DNA of 64,000 nucleotides from Druceiella hillmani (Eukaryota; Arthropoda; Insecta; Lepidoptera; Hepialidae). Made by a program: the position numbers and the translations under genes. The DNA is taken from positions 29,680,501 to 29,744,500 of the forward strand of contig JAYKKI010000008.1 of assembly GCA_039881145.1 (NCBI GenBank), given 5' to 3'. Positions 59,176-64,000 of this stretch are shown here, piece after piece (position 1 is the first letter of the stretch; each line of letters begins with the position of its first letter). A model generated the notes under the pieces. That model searched no databases and was not told the origin of the DNA. It saw only the letters and a program-made list of their open reading frames with translations.

Positions 59176-59650
59176 ACTTAATGTCATGTCAGCTGTTAGA
59201 CAATTATTCATCTCATCTTTTATCTCAATCCAAGAATTTATCAGCTCAAGTAACATGGTCATGTCCTAAGAAAAAAAATTTTTTTAAATGTTTCCAAAAT
59301 TGAGGATTATATGCGCTAAAGTTGCTTTATAAAAATGTAAGTAACCTCTGTAACAAATGTACAAAAACCCCCAGACTTAAAATCCCCAAATAGAACAAAG
59401 AATTTCATGAAACAATTCCCAACAATGTTATCTTCAGCAATGTTATATACGTTTACCAACAGTAACGTAAGACGGTGGGGCGGATCAGATCCGGTGACAA
59501 GACTGCTCGTATGGTTCCACATTCCTACCAGCAGTAGCAGCTGAGTAAGCCATACTACAGTGCCCGTACTAGTAATTATTAATTTGAATAAGTCGTGCGT
59601 GAGCGGCAGAATGAGGTATTCGGGATAATCGGCGGTTAACATATCGCGCT
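59176..59650. other. Unassigned stretch
   Basis: A 108-codon minus-strand frame (59316-59642) has no recognisable motif and an improbable Leu/Thr-rich composition. It might be non-homologous flank of the LINE or another old element. Not called as a gene. Confidence 0.4.
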
Positions 59651-59656
59651 ACCATC

Positions 59657-59757
59657 GGCTCACAGTTCACTGTGAGCCATTACACTTTTGTCGCTAGAAG
59701 TAATCGAATTACGTAATCGAATTACGATTGAAGATTATTAACTAGCGACCCTATCCT
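59657..59757. repeat. Palindrome and GTCGCTAG inverted repeat
   Basis: GGCTCACAGT (59657-59666) pairs with ACTGTGAGCC (59669-59678). Next, GTCGCTAG...CTAGCGAC flank a TAATCGAATTACG duplication, giving an outer stem over about 59690-59750. Possibly the edge of a small fold-back element. Confidence 0.6.
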
Positions 59758-61467
59758 AAGAACACTATAACAAATCTGTCACTAGCAACACTAACACGTT
59801 AACACTATCTTAAGAATACGAATGCAAAAATCTAAAATGTTAGTTAAACCAAAAGGAGTACTGAACCCCTGAAAGATTTGTTAAACAAACAATGAGAACC
59901 CCTGCATAATATAATTTTCTATTTCTCTAATTTCGAAAATAATTGTCAAATTAAAAAAAATAGGATAATTAAAGTTCCACAACAAAATACAAGTTTAATG
60001 TATTTCTCTTATTATTATTAACGATGTATATTGAAAACATACAGGATTAACATTGTCTTAATGTGACATAAACACGTCTAGCTGTTATGACATCGAGACC
60101 ATTGTCTACATCAGAGCATCTTTATATAAAGGGAGATAAAAGTGAAATAAATACAATTTAAATGAATTACTATGAATTCAAACTTTATTTTAATAACTTG
60201 TAAAGGGAAAACAAAGAATAATTATGGAAAATTAATCAAACAATTCCGTATTATGCCTGTAGAATATTTTCGTTTCCGCATTCTTACATCGTATGAAACA
60301 AGAGACGACAGCTCGTACGAATTCGAGTTCGATTTTCAAACTTAATATGAATTTGTACTAAACTAGAGATTCCAGAATATTACATAGCAGAACCCAATGT
60401 TGATTGAATGAATTTCCCGATTGGTAATTGATTACAGTGACATTTATTGCTCTAAGTTTTCTGGGTCATCGGTCATTGTTTGCACTACTCGTTTTTGTGA
60501 TAACATATTTTACAAATGTTCCCGTTCATAAAATATCAAAAACTCTGGTTCATATACACACCCGATAAACATACTTTTTAGTTATTGGAGTGGCCAATAA
60601 TATCCATATTAAGGAATTAATTTAGATTTGCACTATGTAGTTTAGGAAATCGTTTCTTTTTATACATAAACACTATTATAATAACACAAAATAAAATGCT
60701 CAATTTTATTTATAATATCAGTATTCCCTTCAGAGTATCGTATTAATTTTAATGTATCGTAACGTAGCAACAAATCGTTAAAAATTTTATGAAAGTGAAC
60801 GTAAGCAAGAAATATATGCAAACCAGAAATGTAGAAAATATGGAATTCAGATTATCACCAACTTAAAAAAGATCCTTCTACGTACTTACTCTAACTCTAA
60901 GCTTACGAATTTGATTCTACAGTTAAAAAAAACTATTAAAGCTTATTAAACCGATTGAAAATATTTCTTTAGATATTATATTTCTTAATTTTTTTTTCAT
61001 TTGAAAAAAGAACTTCGTTATTGTTATTATACACATGAAGTATTTAAATCATAATTTTCCAGGTGCAACGAAAATATGATTATCCGACTTACATTTAAAT
61101 TGCTTACGATAGGATTTCAATAATTTCTTCATCCGGTAAAATCATAAAACTTTAATCATTTTTATCACATTTTGGACCACGTGTTCATGTGTCCAATTTT
61201 ATAGTACTGCAATATTTGTACATTATTTGCATGTTTCTTCCAAAATGGAATGGCTTCCACAATTTTTTGGATTCTTTTCCCTTTATAGTAAAATACTTTT
61301 TATTACTTTGTTTCAAGATTTTCTTCTTTAGTTATTTTTAGTATTAAATATCAACGAAATTGCCTACTGCATATTTACCATCAGGTGATTAAAGAACCCT
61401 TGCACTTCGACATTATCTATATCCATGTAGGTCATGACGCCTTAGCTATTCGTTAAAAATTTAAACA
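59758..61467. other. AT-rich non-coding stretch
   Basis: No feature recognised. Confidence 0.45.
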
Positions 61468-61476
61468 AACTAAGAG

Positions 61477-61607
61477 GTTGAATATATTTGGCGTTAATTT
61501 TGTAGAAATTCATTATTCACAATTAAATGAAACTACGTTATGTAGTATTATTTCTACTTTCTTTAAGTTCTTCACCACGCCCTAGGTTCGTTGTATCACA
61601 ACATCTT
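61477..61607 (-). mobile_element. Hairpin retroelement-like repeat, copy 3 (half)
   Basis: Contains the complete single-sided tail (GAATATATTTGGCGTTAATT...) and one arm up to the hairpin apex region (GTTGTATCACAACATCTT), then stops. Flanking direct repeats AACTAAGAG lie at 61468-61476 and 61608-61616. If the tail is the 3' end, this copy is 5'-truncated in the second arm, as when reverse transcriptase stalls at a strong hairpin. Confidence 0.75.
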
Positions 61608-61616
61608 AACTAAGAG

Positions 61617-62030
61617 ATGATAAGCGCAAATATCATACAAGTATTTGGGCAGAAGAGCAGGAGAATTACACGAGAACCATATGTTTTAACTCAAGAAAGT
61701 TTGTGACTTTTATCAGCGTGTCGTTTTATGTTTATTTCCAAATCCCAATGATTGTTTGACATACTCGCTTGCATGTTTGTTTGACGATCCGGGTAATTGC
61801 GAATCCGTATGATTGAGGTCCGGATAATGGAACTTCCATTATATAACAAACGTTACAAAAATACAATAATTAAAGAATATTAAAATCATTATTTCAAAAT
61901 TCTTTTCGATTAATTTTAATGCTTAAAATAATGATAAATTCAAATTATAATTTCTTTATATCAAAAGTTTTACTAGCCTGAAACCACAGTCTTTTTCCTT
62001 TATTCTTATTTATTTTAATTTTTGCACTTA
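61617..62030. other. AT-rich non-coding stretch
   Basis: Nothing recognised. Confidence 0.4.
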
Positions 62031-62094
62031 TTAGTATATAGCTATATGTAATATATCCAATATTAGTATATAGCTATATGTAATATATCCAATA
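62031..62094 (+). repeat. 32-bp tandem duplication
   Basis: TTAGTATATAGCTATATGTA and the following 12 bp repeat exactly once, at 62031 and 62063. Confidence 0.9.
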
Positions 62095-63202
62095 TTCGGT
62101 CATTATAATTATATTTTAAATATTTATAAACTAATTAATAATCAATAAAAAGTGTAAAATTTAAGGCTTAAAGTTATTATTTCTTTTAAGGTAACGCAAA
62201 TATTCACTTACGCAAACCTCTTTTATTTTCAATGCAATTAGCAACTTTGAATTTTAAAAACTCATTTCAGTTTCTGCACGATTAAATTTATTTCAAATAT
62301 TTAGTTTTAAAAAGCGTTAAAGAGTTTCGAAAGGACGTTATTTCCATACTCTGCGTATGGTGACTAATTTTTTGGCGTTTTTCATTTAAAATGATATTTT
62401 TTTTACAACGCTATCTAATAGTCATATATCTCCAAATTCCTTAAGTGAAATCAATAGGCATAAATTAATGTGAATATCCAGTATTTATTATAATATTTTC
62501 AAACTTTATCTGGCTCTCCTATAACCTAGCAAGCTGTATTCCTTGATGATGTAGATATACATTATAATCAATATGTCAAGAAATCTAGATCCAAATGTCA
62601 TTATGACATAATCGAGATAAGATTTTATATAATCAGAAATAACCTATTTACTTTACACCTTAGCAAAACCCCATTTAGTTCCTAAAGATATACTATATTA
62701 CGGTGACGTTAATGGAAAAAACTATCGTTTTTTATTTCTGTGTCTTCAACAATATTCAATCATATTACCTCGGAATTCAAAAATGTTATCAAAATTTCTA
62801 CTACCTTATTACGTTCTTAATCAATACAAAATAGCTCATTATCACCATCATTGGTTGTTGGAAATACAACATTAAAATTGAGGAAAACCAATTCGGTATC
62901 ATTGGAATATCTGGCTTTAGCTTAGCAAGTTAGCTCTTTAACTCTCTGTTAGCTCTCTGTGGATACCGAGCAGTGTGAATTCGACACAGGTTAAACACTT
63001 ATCGACATCACTGGAAATGCATTTATTGTTCGTTCCGTTATAACAAACGATGACTAAATGAAGATGTAAGAACACCGTTGTGACTTCATCTCCTTATTTT
63101 GTAGCATTTAGTTTCTTCGCTTTAATAATAATTTAAAACCTAAAGCCACTGTCTTCTAAAAAAACTCTTTTCTTTACTCGCTAACGTATTAATGCGAATA
63201 GC
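62095..63202. other. AT-rich non-coding stretch
   Basis: Nothing recognised beyond TTAGCTCTCTG twice near 62931-62962. Confidence 0.45.
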
Positions 63203-63203
63203 A

Positions 63204-63278
<75 letters not shown>

Positions 63279-63308
63279 TATATACATATATGTGAGTGTA
63301 TATATACT
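63203..63308 (+). repeat. TA microsatellite
   Basis: About 100 bp of TA with TACATA and TATGTA interruptions, ending GTGAGTGTATATA. Confidence 0.95.
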
Positions 63309-64000
63309 TAACATCATAATAGGAAAGCCTGTCTTGAAAGTACTGTCTTATTTACTCGCAAAAACGTGTCTGGGAATAGCAATTCACATATGTAATTATA
63401 ATATAGATCATTCGCAATTAAATATTAAAGTTAAGTTATTAAATTAAATTAAATATAACACCCAAAGCATTTATTTAAATGTGAAATATACAATAAGTAT
63501 AAAAAATATAAACACGTAAAATAAGTGACAACTGCAAATTGTGGTCTTCATTATACAGAAGAATGAGTAATAAGTTCCGGATAAAAAACTTACTTCGGAA
63601 TAAATCATTTTTAAATGACACGCTCAAACCATGACTGTCTACTTAATCACTATTTCAACACAAAAATTACTCATCAACCATAAGCAAACCACCACAATGA
63701 ACATTCTGCTTTTACATGCTCGCTTAACCACATGGCAGGCAACATTGACAGAAAAAGTCATTAAAGAACGTACCATTGACCGATGCAATTCAATTCAATT
63801 TAAAATTTAAACTTTTTACAACAAGAATTGTGGTTCCAAAATTCCCGTTCACACGTCATTAGCCTACGCGCAACAAAGAGCCATTAGAACGTTTCATCCA
63901 CAAATCATCTTTAGGAATTCAGAACCGCCATAAAAACGATAAATATTAACACTCATTTAAATCGTAAAACTGATTAATAACTCGCCCAACAAATTAAGCA
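63309..64000. other. AT-rich non-coding stretch
   Basis: Nothing recognised to the window end. Confidence 0.45.

Noticed and set aside
59316..59642. 108-codon minus-strand frame upstream of the LINE remnant
   Set aside because: No match to LINE endonuclease or reverse-transcriptase motifs; composition is unconvincing.
1..64000. CRISPR arrays, operons, origins
   Set aside because: Tandem arrays here have no spacers, and everything indicates a eukaryotic nuclear genome.

Overview
The window is AT-rich, gene-poor eukaryotic DNA, most likely from a moth or butterfly. No host protein-coding gene, rRNA or functional tRNA could be supported in its 64 kb. The guess at Lepidoptera rests on the TTAA-flanked piggyBac-like remnant, a jockey/CR1-type LINE and a SINE sharing one 3' tail, and a repeat with GGTTCCGTAC ends that looks like abundant lepidopteran repeats. 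It is inference, not proof. The longest open frames belong to a decayed pogo/Tigger-type DNA transposon at 33.3-35.9 kb. Almost all other open frames are short and fall in palindromes, microsatellites or tandem repeats.

Layout. 0-9 kb: AT-rich sequence holding the first copy of a hairpin-shaped retroelement-like repeat (1.9 kb), a LINE 3' scrap (3.9 kb) and a 35-bp-arm palindrome (8.0 kb). 9-16 kb: a piggyBac-like deletion derivative with intact TTAA ends, a long TA microsatellite, a degenerate ~175-bp tandem array and two GC-rich islands. 18-24 kb: second hairpin element, a 33-bp tandem array, and a large GC-rich island at 23.7-24.3 kb with a good splice donor on the minus strand. 25-33 kb: possible LTR remnant, TA microsatellites, a palindrome and a 285-bp MITE with 32-bp terminal repeats. 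33.3-35.9 kb: the pogo-like element with a PHD-type zinc finger at the C-terminus. 36-46 kb: degenerate repeats, a SINE, more GC islands, a 46-bp tandem array and a hAT-like MITE with 8-bp target duplication. 50-52 kb: a cluster of near-perfect palindromes interleaved with TA tracts. 53-59 kb: a tRNA-like SINE head, a possible 1.5-kb hAT-like element, a 34-bp array and a jockey/CR1-type LINE end. 61.5 kb: third, half-length hairpin element.

Two things stand out. First, a family of three hairpin elements (1.9, 18.2 and 61.5 kb) shares one asymmetric architecture: a long palindrome plus a single-sided tail of about 45 bp. Each copy is flanked by its own 9-12 bp direct repeats. This fits target-primed reverse transcription of a hairpin RNA better than cut-and-paste transposition. 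Second, the pogo-like element carries a 24-bp perfect palindrome inside each end. The palindromes contain the same ATCGTCCCC word as its terminal repeats, and one lies just upstream of the transposase start. The GC islands are the best candidates for host function (distal promoters, first exons or conserved regulatory elements), but the sequence alone does not show which.
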